A DNA stretch of 64,000 bases from Plantago elongata (Eukaryota; Streptophyta; Magnoliopsida; Lamiales; Plantaginaceae), in NCBI GenBank assembly GCA_036897095.1, contig JAYMSP010000227.1, positions 1 to 64,000 of the forward strand, read 5' to 3'. Shown here one piece after another: positions 11,226-23,575 of this stretch (position 1 is the stretch's first letter; each line of letters opens with the position of its first letter). The notes under the pieces are model-generated. The model searched no databases and was not told the DNA's origin. It saw only the letters and a list, made by a program, of their open reading frames with translations. The position numbers and the translations under genes are program-made.

Positions 11226-12770
11226 GCTTCGATGGTTATAAGTTATCATATAGAAACTAGTTTTTAATTTATAAAAAAATAAAAAAAATTATAGAAGAAA
11301 TGTTAAAAAATAACTTTAAAAGAGAAAACAGTACATAATTAAAAAGTACAACAAGCTGGTAACTTGTATGTATACATTTTTCTAGAAGTCTACGGTTTAG
11401 ATATAGGCTCCGTTTACCACTACCTTTTCAGCTCCATGAGATTTTTAATAAAAATCTCGTTACGTAAACGTGCAGCTTTTCAAACAAGCTAGCTCGTTTG
11501 AGAAGCTAATCAAGTTAGTTTGTTGGAAAAAAAATTAGTCAACTAGCTACCAGCTAATTATTCAGCTATCAGCTACCTTTTCGGCTAGTTTAGCTAAAGA
11601 GAGCTATAAAATAAAACCATGATGAGGCATGTATCCGAACCAAACTTTAAATAAGTGTAATGTTTCAAAAGTCATTTGAAATACAAAATTATAGTATAGT
11701 TAGAGATTGATTAGTATAAAATTTGACCGATCTTTTTCAATTGAAATTAAACCTTTTATGTATAAAATGTTCAATTTAAATGAGTAGATAACCAATCCAG
11801 CATTATAATAAACATGTTCGATTTTAAGTATTCTTTCTTTCACTACTTTTATAGAGCACTAACAAAATGAGGGCTCAACAGTTTGTGGCCCTATGCCCGA
11901 GAACATCATGTATATGGGCTGAGACCGGCCCTGTCCGGAATATTAGTAATAATAACTTTCTATTGTGTGCCTGAATTCATGTTGTACACCTTTCGGTGTT
12001 AGACTATAGGTTTGCCTAGACTATATCATCTTGTAATTTCTTTTGCTCAACTGAAATTCAGTACGTACTCTATTCTATCAAACATCATACATTAGAATTG
12101 ACACGTTATTTTATACGAAAATTTAAAATAATGATAAAAATATAAAAGGTAGAAAAAAATATACTTTTAATGATAAATTATATAACTTTTATTTAAATTT
12201 AATATTATTTATTATTTATTAGTGATAGGTAACTTAATTTTTTAGTAACGTATGAAGTTTGATGGAGTTTGATGGGATGGTTAAAATGATAAATATATTA
12301 AATTTATTGGAATGGAAAAAGTATAAAATATAATTAAGTAAATTTGAACGGAAATAAGTGGTTAGTGGTTGAAACCGAAGCCTTACTAGAGCATACTATT
12401 TTCATCCCTCTTCAAACTAATTCACGAGGAAAATGTTAATGCTGGCACAGGCACTTTGTAACTACATGTAGCCATGGAAACTCAGAACAATGTGTTTACA
12501 AGCATATGAGACGCGGAAAGACCAAAAAAGATGATCAAAACTAAACCCCCTCCGATAACTGTAATTCGTCAAGGATATATTCCATGATCATCGATATTAA
12601 TCAGGTATGTCTATACTACTCGTTTAGGTATCCGTCTTTTTCCCTCGTGTAAACATTGATATTAATCAGGTGATGTGTCGTTAGTAACATTACCGAACAG
12701 TCTATTTAATTTAGGCACTACAATGAGAGTTCATATAGTCCATTGAGGTCACATCTAATCTAAAGAGATC
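11226..12770. other. Intergenic with probable MITE debris
   Basis: No gene. A segment at about 11405-11615 starts GGCTCCGTTTACCACTACC and contains several AGCTA-rich inverted motifs, suggesting an old TIR element, but no clean inverted ends could be paired. A repeat at 11690-11830 has a second, inverted copy near 40690-40805 and is listed separately. Confidence 0.4.
11690..11830 (+). repeat. Dispersed repeat, copy A
   Basis: The core TTCAATTGAAATTAA, a TTTTATGTATAAAATG segment and TCAATTTAAATG recur in inverted orientation at 40690-40805. Family unknown. The AT-rich palindromic core suggests a MITE. Confidence 0.5.
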
Positions 12771-13328
12771 TTAATTTGGAGGCAGAGGTCAGTAAATTTT
12801 GCAATGGATGTGCAGCAGACTTGAAGCACTTGGAGCATTTTGATGGCAAAAGTTATCATTTGCAACTTGAAATCGACCCTGAACCTTTTCAATGCCCTTT
12901 CCTTAAACAAAACTTGCAAAATTCCCTTGTAAACAAGAACACAAACCCATGCTTCCCTCTCCCAGTCTCCCTCTACCCTCTTTAACTATCAACAGAAAAT
13001 ACTAGTCCGAATACTGGCACATTACACAGATTAAGCTATATATTGTAAAACATAGGTATGTTCAGAAAAAGAAAAGACCCCACAAAAGATAGCGCATAAA
13101 TCTCAGGTCGATCTTAAGTGGAGATTCCCTAAAAGTTGTATCAGAATACATACATTATTCATTGTTCACTGTCAATTACATAAGGCGAACAGTCACCACG
13201 AGTCATATAAAAGAAAGAACATATTTCAAAAAAATGTAAATTCTTTCTGAAGAATGAATGATTTTAAAATGGTTTGATGCTCAAACCACAGGCTCCCTAA
13301 ACTACAAAACTCAGACTGGTTTTCAAGT

Positions 13329-15595
13329 TTAATTGCAGAGGTAATTTCCACTTGCATACCTGTGACTAGTCTCATAAAAGCTGGTGATTCCCTCAGAAGC
13401 AGGCTTTAGTAACATTCCAGAAAAAGATTTACTACCAGTAGCAGAAAACTTCACATGAGCAACTATGTCAACATCCAATTCTTCATCATCATCGCCAATA
13501 TCAACAGGCATTCTTGCCCTCAACTTACCAGGACTGCTATTAACTGGAATTTCGTCAATATGCCATTTCAGTTCTTTCTCAGACCTGTTCAACACTGCTT
13601 TAGGTGAAACTTGCAACAGGGTTGGGTCTACAGGAAATGTCAGAATAATAGTCACGTCCTTCAGTGGTTCAGCCAAGTCTGGATTAGACACATACTGAAT
13701 CATAATAGAAAGCAATGTCCCACTGAGGCGTTTGATAAGTCGAACTCTTATAGGCAGCGGAGTGCTATGTGGTAAAAAGCTGTACTTAATAATCGACAAT
13801 GGTTCCTCAGAAGGAGCCGTCCTTACATGAAACAGACCACTCCCAAGACTACTCACCTTCGAACTTTGAACCACAAATCTCTTCACACCTTCTGTACCTT
13901 CTATCTTAAACGAAAACTCTGTCTCCTTATCATCCGAAGATGATTTTGGAGGTATTGTCTTCAAATACAACACACCCTTCAATCCAACCCTAACAAGCAA
14001 TGATTCCCTAAACTCAGCGCTTATCTCCTCCACAATAAACATCTCAGGACCCTTCATTTCTGTCTGCTTCACCAATACATCCTCAATCTTATTCCCCTCA
14101 CTGCCTTTCACCACATCCTTGACAGGCGGCGCACTTGTTTCTAGAAACTCCAATCCACCAAGACCCTGGTCCCTCTTAATCTTCTTTGGCCCAACATACT
14201 CCGAAGCATCTAATCCCCCACCCCAAGCATCACTAAAACCTTCAAAATCCTCCCTAAGCGTCGACCCATCGTTACTAAACTCAATTCCACCATAATTCCC
14301 CTCGAAACCCTCCACACCAATATGTGTTGGCTCAGCCGCTACAGCTGGAGGCAATGCAGTCACTTCAAGTCCTGCCAACGCCTTACTCACATCTGATAAC
14401 CCAGGCTCTTTACCTATATGACATAGAGTGAAAACATTAGCCAAACAAAAAATGCAAAAGCTCAGAGTCTTTGGAAATTGCAAGCGCCTTAAAAGACTTA
14501 CTAAATCCTTCTCTAAATTTATTACATGCATGCACATAACATTAATCATATCCTTCCTAAAGATAGCTCCGATCCATCATAATTAACAAGCATATTATAT
14601 TATCAAAAGCTCCATATTGTCATCAAAATATAATTAAGGTAATTAACAAAAGCTCCATGTTGTCATTAACTTATTGCAAGCTCATAAGTCGCGAATTAGT
14701 AAACGTTTAATCGTGAAAAACTAGCTTCAACCTCTCAAACCACAAAAGCGATAAGACGATAAATAACCTTTACGTACTTATCTAACTCCTTACCCTTCTT
14801 AAAACCTTCCATCAACAACTCTTCCGGCTTCCCAATCCGATCACTAGCCGCAAACGGATCTTTCTCCGCCTCCTCTGCCTCATTCTCATTCACCACCTCC
14901 TCCTTCTCCACCTCTCCCGCCAAAACCGCAGCCACCTCATCTCCAGCCACCAACGTCTCATCCGGCACCTCGAAAAACATCTCCGAAAACGACCTAACCC
15001 CATTCTCATGATCCACCTCCGCATTCTCCACACTAACCCAGCTAACCGCCCCCCTAATCTTACTCTCCGTCTGCACAGCCGAATGCACCATTTTCGCAAT
15101 TCCATCGGAATGCATCGACGCCAACATCGCCGTCAACCTAATCCCACTCACACCCCTCAACACAATGTCCAGCGCCATGTAAATCTCGGAATACTTTTTC
15201 CCCAATTTCTCCGGCGTCACACTAACCCCACGGCAAGCCGTCACAATGACCGAAACAGCCTGGTTGACAATGTTGATACACTCGAATACATTGTTGTTGG
15301 AGTCATCGATGGTGGTGATGGCGACGACGTAGATGGAATTGACGAGGCGGTAGATGATGCGGTAGCGCGATTCGAGGCCGACGATGAGCTGGCCGGAAGA
15401 GGCGGCGAGAGGATCATCGCCGAGGGTGTCGGAGAAGGGGTCGGGGTGGTGGTTTTTGGAGAAGGAGAGGCGAGTTTGGCGGAAGGAGGAGAGAGCCATG
15501 AGTGCGCGAGCAGGTGGGAACCATTCGCGAGTTTGGAGAAGGATGTCCGGTCCGTTTGCTGGTTGGAGTGATAGTGCTAAGCAGGACATTGTCAT
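13329..15595 (-). CDS. TML: TPLATE complex subunit TML (muniscin-like)
   Basis: Subunit of the plant TPLATE complex, an adaptor at the plasma membrane in clathrin-mediated endocytosis. Exon 1 is 15595-14794 and exon 2 is 14413-13329. The 380-bp intron has GTAAGG/AG borders in phase 1, and the joined frame is 628 residues (Arabidopsis TML, from memory, is about 600). N-terminus MSCLALSLQPANGPDILLQ, then ESRYRIIYRLVNSIYV (longin-like region) and LGKKYSEIYMALDIVLRG. An acidic linker with two DPF motifs (residues 52-54 and 246-248) follows, then FEGNYGGIEF, GGGLDASEYVGPKK, and a C-terminal mu-homology-like domain beginning near KGPEMFIVEEISAEFRE and ending YASGNYLCN. These blocks match TML along their length. 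Two in-frame starts exist, 15595 and 15589; the second (MSCLALS) matches the family. The gene is intact. A long antisense frame (15008-15571) is a shadow. Confidence 0.95.
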
Positions 15596-15619
15596 TGATG
15601 ATTCATCGATTGGGGATTG

Positions 15620-16800
15620 ATTATTAGGGATTTCGATTTGAGATCAATGTTACTGGTTTGGTATATTCAGTAGCAAGGTTCATCTGAGAAGACGATGTTC
15701 CAGGATTGTGGTATTTTTGTTCCGGGTAAAATGAACAGATATTAACTATGTTATTCGAAAAATGCACGGAAGTCCGGTCCGTTTTGTTCTTTTCGTTTTT
15801 CTAGTTACATGTTGGGGCCTGAGTGATGTCTAAATTACAAATTAACCATGTTCTACGTCATTTTCGATATGTTCCGTTAGTTCGGATTCAACTTCTTGCA
15901 GGGATTGAATGTAAATTTGAAAAAATTGTGATAAAAAAGTAGAAATATCAATCAAAGTAGAAAAAAAATGCATAAAGTATAAAATACATTTTACATATAA
16001 GAATCAGTACAAACCACTTTCGTACTGTGTCAATTAACAAGATGAAGAAAATACATATAAGTCAAATTATTAGACAAATTAATCGCAAACAACATCAGAA
16101 GATGCAATTGGAGCTAGAGCAGTGGCAGTTGCAAGATCAGCAAACGCCATTGAAACAGAGAAACAATCGCAAGAATGTAATTAAAATTGCGATGAATGAA
16201 AAGCGGAATTAAAGATCGACCAATTAGAAACTGATACCATGATACCATGCATGTTGAAATCAATGGTAATACTGATTGAATGTAAAATAACCAAATCTTG
16301 TATTGTTACAAGAGAAATGAAGTTAACAAGATAATTAATCTAGCTCTACAAGTGAATTTATATTGAAACTCTGTTTTGGACTTTATAACTAACACCTATC
16401 TAACTGCAAGGTACACCAGGCATTGCTAGGTGTACAACCATAATCCCTAAATTGAAGAAGACCGGCCGACTTAGGATGATCTCAATTCGGCCGATTTAGT
16501 TGGCACTTATTATTGATATTGTTAATGCAATTCGTTCTTTTCTAATATGAAGAAAACACCAATCTTTGTTTACATTTCAGATTTTATCGAGAACATAAGT
16601 GTGTCTCTAAATATCGTATTATCACATAATTATCTAAGTAGAACATTGTGAAAAGTAAAAGTTGGACAGTTTGGTATTCATGTATTTGAAAGATGCATGT
16701 AACTAGTTCATTCATGTAAAATGGAAGGCGAGGAGAATCCAAAATAACTTTTCATAATCTAGGCTAGATTCAGTATTTGAGGAAGTTCTGCATAAACGTT
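15620..16800. other. Intergenic, TML upstream region
   Basis: 5' flank of TML, then AT-rich spacer. The sequence near 16225-16550 (CTGATACCATGATACCATG, then a non-coding stretch) hints at an old retroelement edge but is too weak to call. The frame 16027-16212 (glutamine-rich) has no support. Confidence 0.4.
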
Positions 16801-16804
16801 TAAA

Positions 16805-17645
16805 TACTCATGCAAGTCTGCCCACTAGAGGTAGCCTCTCAGAATATTTTTCACTTCCAACATTTCGCTGATCCTTTGAAGGACATGGAAGAAAAACTGA
16901 AAGGCCGTGAGAAATCACTGAAGCGGTGCGCTAAGGCTAGGCAGGTATCATCAGACATCTTGTTGAATTCGCCTGGACCGGAAACAATATGTGAGTTTAT
17001 TTCTCAATAGCTAGCTAGTCCTTTTCCTGATTTATCTTAGAAGTTGCATGTAATTTCAGCTTCAAGCTTCGACTGACAATACATTGACTCGGAATGTGAA
17101 CAGAAAGGAGATAAAGATGTTGGTGCCCAGAAAAGCCGTGGTACTTCAGATTCAACTGCAAGGATTGTAATGTGGACTGCAGAACAACAAAGGCTACTCT
17201 TGAAAGTTTTGGAGCAGTCTCAAGCACGGGAAATGGTTCTTGAGAAGAAGCTGGTTGAGTCGCGCAGGAATGAAGAATATTTGAATATGAGGCTGCAACA
17301 AGAAGTCCTTGGTAATGAAGAACAGGCTAAAGATATTTGGGAAAGACTCTTTGAGGCAGAAAATTATGCAGAGGTACTGTCCGGAGTTGTGAAAATTTTT
17401 GTGGGCGAATCCAGTACGCAAAGAGGAATGTAACTTACTATACTGACAGCATAAAATCCTTGACATCTCAACTCGAGTCTCAGAAGAAGATATGCAATGA
17501 AAAGTGTGGTGAATTGTTGGAACTGCAAAATTCAACTTTACGATACTAGGAGGAGTTTAAACTTCTCAAAAACAACTGTGGAATGGAGAAAGAAGCAAGT
17601 AGCAGAACTGTTGAGGAAATCAAATAGCAGACGCTATTAGTTTGG
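16805..17645 (+). pseudogene. WIT-like (nuclear-envelope coiled-coil) pseudogene
   Basis: Fragments resemble the middle of WPP-domain-interacting tail-anchored proteins (WIT1/WIT2), coiled-coil proteins that anchor RanGAP and myosin XI-i at the plant nuclear envelope. The piece at 16850-16950 has FADPLKDMEEKLKGREKSLK. The piece at 17170-17400 has MWTAEQQRLLLKVLEQSQAR, EMVLEKKLVESRRNEE and WERLFEAENYAEVL, matching the WIT1 region MQTADQQRNVLRMLEKSLAK as I remember it. A third piece at 17455-17630 reads SLTSQLESQKKICNEKCGE. Frames change between pieces, stop codons interrupt, and both the N-terminal region and the C-terminal tail anchor are missing. It is a dead partial copy. The presence of both an intron-like gap (16950-17170) and exon pieces suggests a duplicated gene fragment rather than a processed copy. 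Confidence 0.65.
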
Positions 17646-18415
17646 ATTCAATTTGAGTATTTGACTATGTAAGTAGCAACTTGGAAGGAGAAGCCTTCAT
17701 AAGCAGGAGGTTAACAGGATGCAGACTTTTGTAGTAGACCGTTCCTAATAATGTAACATTTTAAGTATTCTATTTTAACAACGGATTTAAAACGAAAAAA
17801 TGAACGATGTAATACTAAGTATAATTTGTTTTAATTAAATATCAATAAAAATAGATACGGTGGTTTTATACCACCTTTATTCCATGCCTAAGTAGCATTA
17901 TGTTCTTAAAATTGATAAGATTGCATTCAATCAATTAGCTATGATTACTTCAATTGAAATTTATTAAATTGAAGTGTAATATATAAATTATAGCTAAATA
18001 AAATTGAATTGAATCGAAATAAATTGAGAATGAAACTGAACTAAAGTAATTTTTAGTTGAAAAGAACACATTTTATTATATTTTATTATGTTTTTTCAAT
18101 TCTCATTCCGTATCCAATGTTGATCCTAAATATAGATACATATAATTAATTCAGTCTTCAGTTCCATTCTCACAATAGAATTTGTTCCAAAAGTAGACAC
18201 AAATGGGAACCAACACTATAAGAATGCCTGAATGCTGAATTTGAAAGACCAAGATCAACGGATAGGCCAACCGTGACTACTCCGTTCCTAAGGCTTTTGC
18301 TATTTTCTCGTTACTATGTGCTCCACGTTCACACCGCACAGTACTAAAATCATGGATCTAGTTATGTCTCTTGGATATAACTATGTCTCTTGACTCATGT
18401 ACATGTTTTACACAC
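17646..18415. other. Intergenic, no gene seen
   Basis: AT-rich spacer between the WIT-like pseudogene and the MITE copy at 18420. Nothing recognised. Confidence 0.5.
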
Positions 18416-18419
18416 TTAT

Positions 18420-18690
18420 GGGCCGATTGTCATTACATTTAAATCGCTCAATTTAATTTGGTGAACATTAATTTGGCCTAAATTACACTTTAAATACCCC
18501 ATTTTAATTCTTTTCCAAACATAATTTCACCAAAATTCATCCAAATACCCAATCAAATTATATATCATTCAACCCCTTAAACATTATCTGTCATACTTCC
18601 TTTCCAAACATAATTTCACCAAAATTCATCCAAATACCCATTCAAATTATATATCATTCAACCCCTTAAACATTATGTGTCATACTAGGT
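18420..18690 (+). mobile_element. PIF/Harbinger-like MITE, copy 1 (internally duplicated)
   Basis: Member of the family present at 37455, 41335, 43722, 44121 and 44937. It begins GGGCCGATTGTCATTACATT after TTAT and carries the family core TTTGGCCTAAATTACACTTT and ATTTCACCAAAATTCATCC. This copy contains an 89-bp tandem duplication, units 18512-18600 and 18601-18686, that repeats the core and the right-hand part. The right end is poorly defined. Confidence 0.7.
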
Positions 18691-18999
18691 ATATCGATGA
18701 TATAATTTCATTCATTGTAATTTTTAACATTCACAAGAATGTGTTTTTAAGTATAAGTTAATCTTAAAATATTTATACTACAATGCTCCGTTTATAATTC
18801 ATAAACTATGTTCATATTACATATTTAAAATATTAAAATCATCAACATCTTATCCGTGTTAGTCGTTCAATTTCTGACTTTTCAAACTTACAATTGAAGT
18901 GGGACGAGGAGTATATGACTTGTGAGTGCTTAAGAAGGGTTTTAATTTCAATTAAAACCATGTTTTCTAAATTTGAACGAGTGAAACAGAAAATTTGAA

Positions 19000-19842
19000 A
19001 TGAGAGCAGAAGATCTTCTTCTCCACCCAATTCCCGCCCAAACCCCCAAACTCACCGTCGCCTGTCCGATCCTCGATCGCCTTCTCCAGGGCGGAATCCC
19101 TTGCAACTCAATTACCGAAATCGTTGCCGAAAGCGGCACCGGCAAAACCCAGCTCTCCTTACAGCTCCTCCTTGCCGCCCAACTCCCCTCCTCTTACGGC
19201 GGCCTTTCCGCCTCCTCTCTCTACCTCCACTCCGAATTCCCCTTCCCCATCCGCCGTCTCCACCACCTCTCCCTCCTCTACCAACCCCACCTTCCCGAAA
19301 ACCCCCTTGATCACATTTCCGTTCAGCCTTTACATTCTGCAGACCACCTGCTCGACCTATTGCCCAGGTTGGAATCTATCATTACTCGGATGAATATCAA
19401 GCTTATTGTTATCGATTCCATTGCAGCTCTGTTTAGGGGTGAGTTTGATAATACCAAGGGTGAGCTGAAGCTCAGGGCGGGTATGTTTTTTAAGATAAGT
19501 TCGAAATTGAGGTTTCTTGCGAGGGAGTTTGGGTTGGCTGTGGTGGTGACTAATCAGGTTGTGGATGTAATGGAGGAGTCGTCTTTTAACGTGGGGAATG
19601 CGGAGTGTGTTTGGTCGTCAGGGAGGAGGGTTTGTGCTGCGTTGGGATTGTCTTGGGCAAATTGTGTGAATACGAGGTTGTTTATGTGGAGGGAGGAGGA
19701 GAGAGTGGGAGAGGAAGGTGAGAATGTTCAAGTGAGGAGGTTCATTCGGGTGGCTTTTGCTCCCCATTTGCCGGATTCTTCTCGTGAGTTTGTGATTACA
19801 CGAGAAGGTGTGTATGGGGTTGATAGATCAGTCGATAAATGA
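19000..19842 (+). CDS. XRCC3: DNA repair protein XRCC3 homologue (RAD51 paralogue)
   Basis: RAD51 paralogue that with RAD51C forms the CX3 complex and acts in homologous recombination, crosslink repair and meiosis. Single exon, 280 residues. N-terminal motif AEDLLLHP, then LTVACPILDRLLQGGIPCNS. The Walker A region is IVAESGTGKTQLSLQL (K49, T50), with A in place of the first G as in plant XRCC3. Next come SLYLHSEFPFPIRRLHHLS and the Walker B region KLIVIDSIAALFRGEFDNT (D139). LAVVVTNQVVDV (L2-like region), SSGRRVCAALGLSWANCVNT and the C-terminal EFVITREGVYGV complete the family pattern. Length is close to the roughly 300 residues of Arabidopsis XRCC3. It is divergent from its flanks in composition: the first 350 bases are CT-rich. 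The start was chosen because RAEDLLLHP aligns with the family N-terminus. Antisense and frame-shifted open frames here are shadows. Confidence 0.93.
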   Translation: MRAEDLLLHPIPAQTPKLTVACPILDRLLQGGIPCNSITEIVAESGTGKTQLSLQLLLAAQLPSSYGGLSASSLYLHSEFPFPIRRLHHLSLLYQPHLPENPLDHISVQPLHSADHLLDLLPRLESIITRMNIKLIVIDSIAALFRGEFDNTKGELKLRAGMFFKISSKLRFLAREFGLAVVVTNQVVDVMEESSFNVGNAECVWSSGRRVCAALGLSWANCVNTRLFMWREEERVGEEGENVQVRRFIRVAFAPHLPDSSREFVITREGVYGVDRSVDK

Positions 19843-19849
19843 GAGCTGG

Positions 19850-22340
19850 CCTTCAAACTGTACACTTTAGAATGACACATCCATCATGAGGGCATAGATA
19901 TTGGCATTTGATATGCACTCAATCCTTGTGAGTTGTTGTGGATTTTAATAATGCTTATATGCTTCAATTTATCTATTTTATTAGCCGGATAAAACTCATT
20001 TACCCATGTTTAATTTCTTGGATTTGTTTATTTCCAACATGAACCTGATTAAGAGCAGCATGGGATCTTGTTGAGGTGTGTTCTTTAGGTTCTGCTGAAG
20101 TTTAGTTTGAGATTTTTGTTAGTTGTCAAGGAAGTGATTATTAATTTTGAGTGATTACTTGTGGCATTATTAACAAAGGGTTTGAATCTTAGGGGAATTG
20201 CTAGAACTACTATTTTTTCCAGAGGTAAAAAGTTTTGCATTTGTTTGCATTTGTTGAGACTTGAGAGCAACACCATCTTTTACACGCAACACAATTCTTT
20301 ACACTGGTCTGACCCACTCCTCTTCTTGGAAAGATACAGATGTAGTAAACTAGTAAACCAAAGTACAAGTCTTTTAAGTTAATTTGAGCCAAAGCTTTTA
20401 TACAATAGTAGTCTTCAGATTTTAGACACACTGGTATCTTAACTTAATACGGAGTAGACAGCCATTGTCAATAATAATCACCAGAATTATAGTCCAACTA
20501 TAATGGATGATGGAGCAAACAGCCTACCCATATTGTTGTTCAGTTATCGGTTTGGTTTGTGGTTTTGGATGATTGAGCAGAGATGTATAGAAGTATTGAA
20601 CCATGTTATAATAAAAGTGTCTTGCATATACATGCACTGTGCATACTCCTTATACTTATTTTGCTATGTCTAATGAAAATTCAACTTTCCGTCTTTCATC
20701 AGAATTTGCTGTATGGATTTAGATAACAGCTGTAAAATTTACATGCTTATTTCCAGATAATAATTCACCATCAGTTGTCTGGTTTCCACTCTAAAAGACT
20801 AAAACTTATGGCTTTTAGGGGATTTATCTCCTTGTCCACAGTCGTAGGTTTGAATGCCTGTTCCTCGATAATGTGGAATTTGGTTCTGCTACTTATAAAT
20901 ACATTGCTGTATAAAGGAAGCATGTTGGTTGAGCAAGGTATCCCCTTATTCTTTCTCATATCTGTCACTATTTGCTTGCAGGTGATTCATTAATACCAAG
21001 ATATGTCCAATGTGGGATGCAAGCAGGACTGGATTTCCCTTAAAACCTGTCTCAGGTCTTTCAGTATAGGTAAAATACCACTTCTGGTGATAGGTAACCA
21101 GAATAGAGCCCAGCTAGATTAATGTTATCGGAACATAATGTGCCTGAAGTTATCTAAACTTCATTGCACAGCTTCCCCCCTCCATGTGTATGGTCAAAGC
21201 CGAACAAATATAATTCAAGATTATATCATGAAATGTAACGCGTCTAGCAAGTTTTTAGACGGTAAATGAATAGCCCATTACACGGTGCAATGTCCATGGC
21301 CGCAACATCTAATGAACCTGCATCTGTTGCTGATTTCTGTTGTTTTAGCAATGCTTAGATCAGGTGCTTCAATCACTTGATGAACTAGGGGGTGGGGAAA
21401 ATCTAAATGGATACATGTGATTGATTTGTTTTAAGCCTTATTTTTCAAAACTGTTATGATAACTTGTTTTCCTAAAAACTCAATGCTGTATCATCATGGG
21501 TCAATGTTGTCCTGTATATGTCTTGTGTGATCCTTACTTCCCATGGTGTTGTACATCTCAATAACCTCTGTTGGTAACAGCACATAAAAGAGTTCGTTTC
21601 ACAAGATTATCAGACAAAATCACTATCATCTTTAACATTAACTTGATTCTTAGAACCATGAGCACAAAACAATGTACTCTGAAATCTATAAGAGCAGGTA
21701 AGAGTTTTAGAAGAACTCGAAATATTATGAATTCCATTGATCAGAACCAGTTTACATAAGCAGAAAACGGAGGGTTCACAAAAGGAACCTAAATAAGAAC
21801 CTGCATTGCTGCTGCAATATGAAACTCTGCTGTCTATAGCCAACTAACACTTGCTGCATACTCCAGTTTTCTTGAAACTACACCATTTGAGAAAGTTCCA
21901 AAACAAAAAGGAGGGCAAATAAGCAACAACCAAGCAAGAAACAGGGGGAACAGGGGGCTATCCGTTGCTTACCTCGTTAACTAAGATGCCCAAAAAAAGA
22001 GTAACAAATTCTAGAAGATGTAGGCTCACCACTCACAAATTACATCAGGGGCACAAGATGAATATTGAAATCAAGATCAACATAAAATCCTTGTCTGCCC
22101 CTCCATATCACATTTCACGGTTGGGGATATACACGAACTGATTTTATAAATTAGGAAAAAGAAATAACCTAACCAAGAAAAGAAACAGGATATGATGAAG
22201 GGACATGTGAAATTATTTGTGAAGATGTGCAGGTATAACATATGCGCCCGAATTCAAACATGTGCAGGCATGACATTTGCACTCAAATTCAAAACAGATG
22301 CACACGTATTTAACTCCTGCTGAAGGCTACAAGCTACAGT
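19850..22340. other. Intergenic, no gene seen
   Basis: XRCC3 3' flank and spacer. The open frames (20161-20431, 20771-20993, 21571-21843) have no recognisable domain and overlap on both strands, as expected of chance frames. No RNA gene was recognised. Confidence 0.5.
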
Positions 22341-22344
22341 AGTT

Positions 22345-23575
22345 TCTTCGAAAAAGGAAAAAATATTCATTCATTAAAGAGTAGTTTTACAGATATCAGT
22401 AGCAGGAAGGCAAACTTGATTACGAACTCAACGAGCTGAACTAGCCAAGAGGTCGTTACCAACAAGACAAAAGAGCCACACAGGGCAAGAGTTCCAAACT
22501 ACTAAACTATTCTTAGAAAAGATCAGCCAAACCAGGCTATATACTAAAATTGTCATCTCCTGGATTTACACCTGTACTTAGCTAAGATAGCTGCAACTAC
22601 ATTACACTGCTGAAGACAATACAACCGGACTTTGATCGAGATCTAATCAAGGGGTCTGTGCGGGCGCAAAGGCGCAAAGTAGTTATTTGGAAAGTGTTTC
22701 AAGCAAATGCGCATTCCCCCCTTTTTGTGTACAGAATGGACATGCTTGAACTGATCCTTATATTATTTTTAGGTATACTTCATTTTTATTCATTGTAGGA
22801 GATCTATTTTTAATATAATCTACACCAGAAGTTTGTTGGTCCATTAATTACTTGAATTTTTAGGAAGTGCTCAAATGAAGGGAGAGTTTTACACAATTGC
22901 AAACTTGAGAGGGGTCATAGTACTTTTAGAGCATTTTTTGTAAGACTCTCAAAAAATTGACTATTTGAGGTAAAAATAAGTAATAAATTATTAAAATGTC
23001 AAAACCTTATGAATCCTAAAATGCTATGTCCCAGAAAACTTTAATCCTAAACTTGAGCCCTAAACACTGGGCAAGAGTTCCAAACTACCAGACTAGGCTT
23101 AAACAGGATCAGCCAAACCATATATTAAAATTATCATCTACCGGATTTACACCAATACCATACTAACTAGTTATACTTAGCTAAGATGTCTGCAACTACA
23201 TTACTCTGCCGAAGACAAAACTATGATACACTTGCTCGAACTGATCACCGAGGTGGCTGATTTCCTTCCAAAGCTCCTTGTGCCTCCCCATCACCTCATT
23301 TCCCTGCATAAACATGGAAACAAATAAAATGAATCAAGTTGTCTTTCAACCTTCGCAATTTTATGTGACACATCCAACCAAGTTGTGGTTAACTCGGATG
23401 TGGCCATGTCTAATTGTTGTAGAAGCAGAGAAAAAGCATGTGCAGCATTACTGATAATATAGCCCATCCCAGCCAACCCCGTGCCTCTGTATGAACCCAT
23501 CAATATTTACTGCTAAAGATCCAAGGGGATTCCAATTACAGTTTAAGCGATTAAAAGTAAGAGTTTTTACGGGAT
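22345..23575 (-). mobile_element. LINE 3' remnant with RNase H-like fragment
   Basis: On the minus strand, 23575-23291 encodes pieces of an RNase H-like domain of the kind at the C-terminus of plant LINE ORF2: LAVNIDG in one frame, then GSYRGTGLAGMGYIISNAA and SELTTTWLDVSHKIAKVERQ in the next, so there is one frameshift. Downstream (minus) lies a long non-coding tail to about 22345 that ends TTAATGAATGAATATTTTTTCC. About 150 bp of this tail occurs twice, at 22485-22630 and 23069-23225 (both with GGGCAAGAGTTCCAAACTAC, GATCAGCCAAACCA and GCTGCAACTACATTAC or TCTGCAACTACATTAC), a partial duplication inside the element. The rest of the reverse transcriptase and endonuclease is absent, so the copy is 5' truncated and dead. 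Confidence 0.55.

Noticed and set aside
15008-15571. Plus-strand open frame of 187 residues
   Set aside because: Exactly antisense to the TML exon 1. The protein is histidine/arginine-rich low complexity, and the TML frame explains the DNA.
16225-16550. Old LTR-type element edge
   Set aside because: A CTGATACCATG match to a primer-site-like motif alone is too weak; no paired LTR or polyprotein pieces were seen.
19101-19393. Proline-rich frames overlapping XRCC3
   Set aside because: They arise from the CT-rich XRCC3 5' region in the other frames, and no domain is seen.
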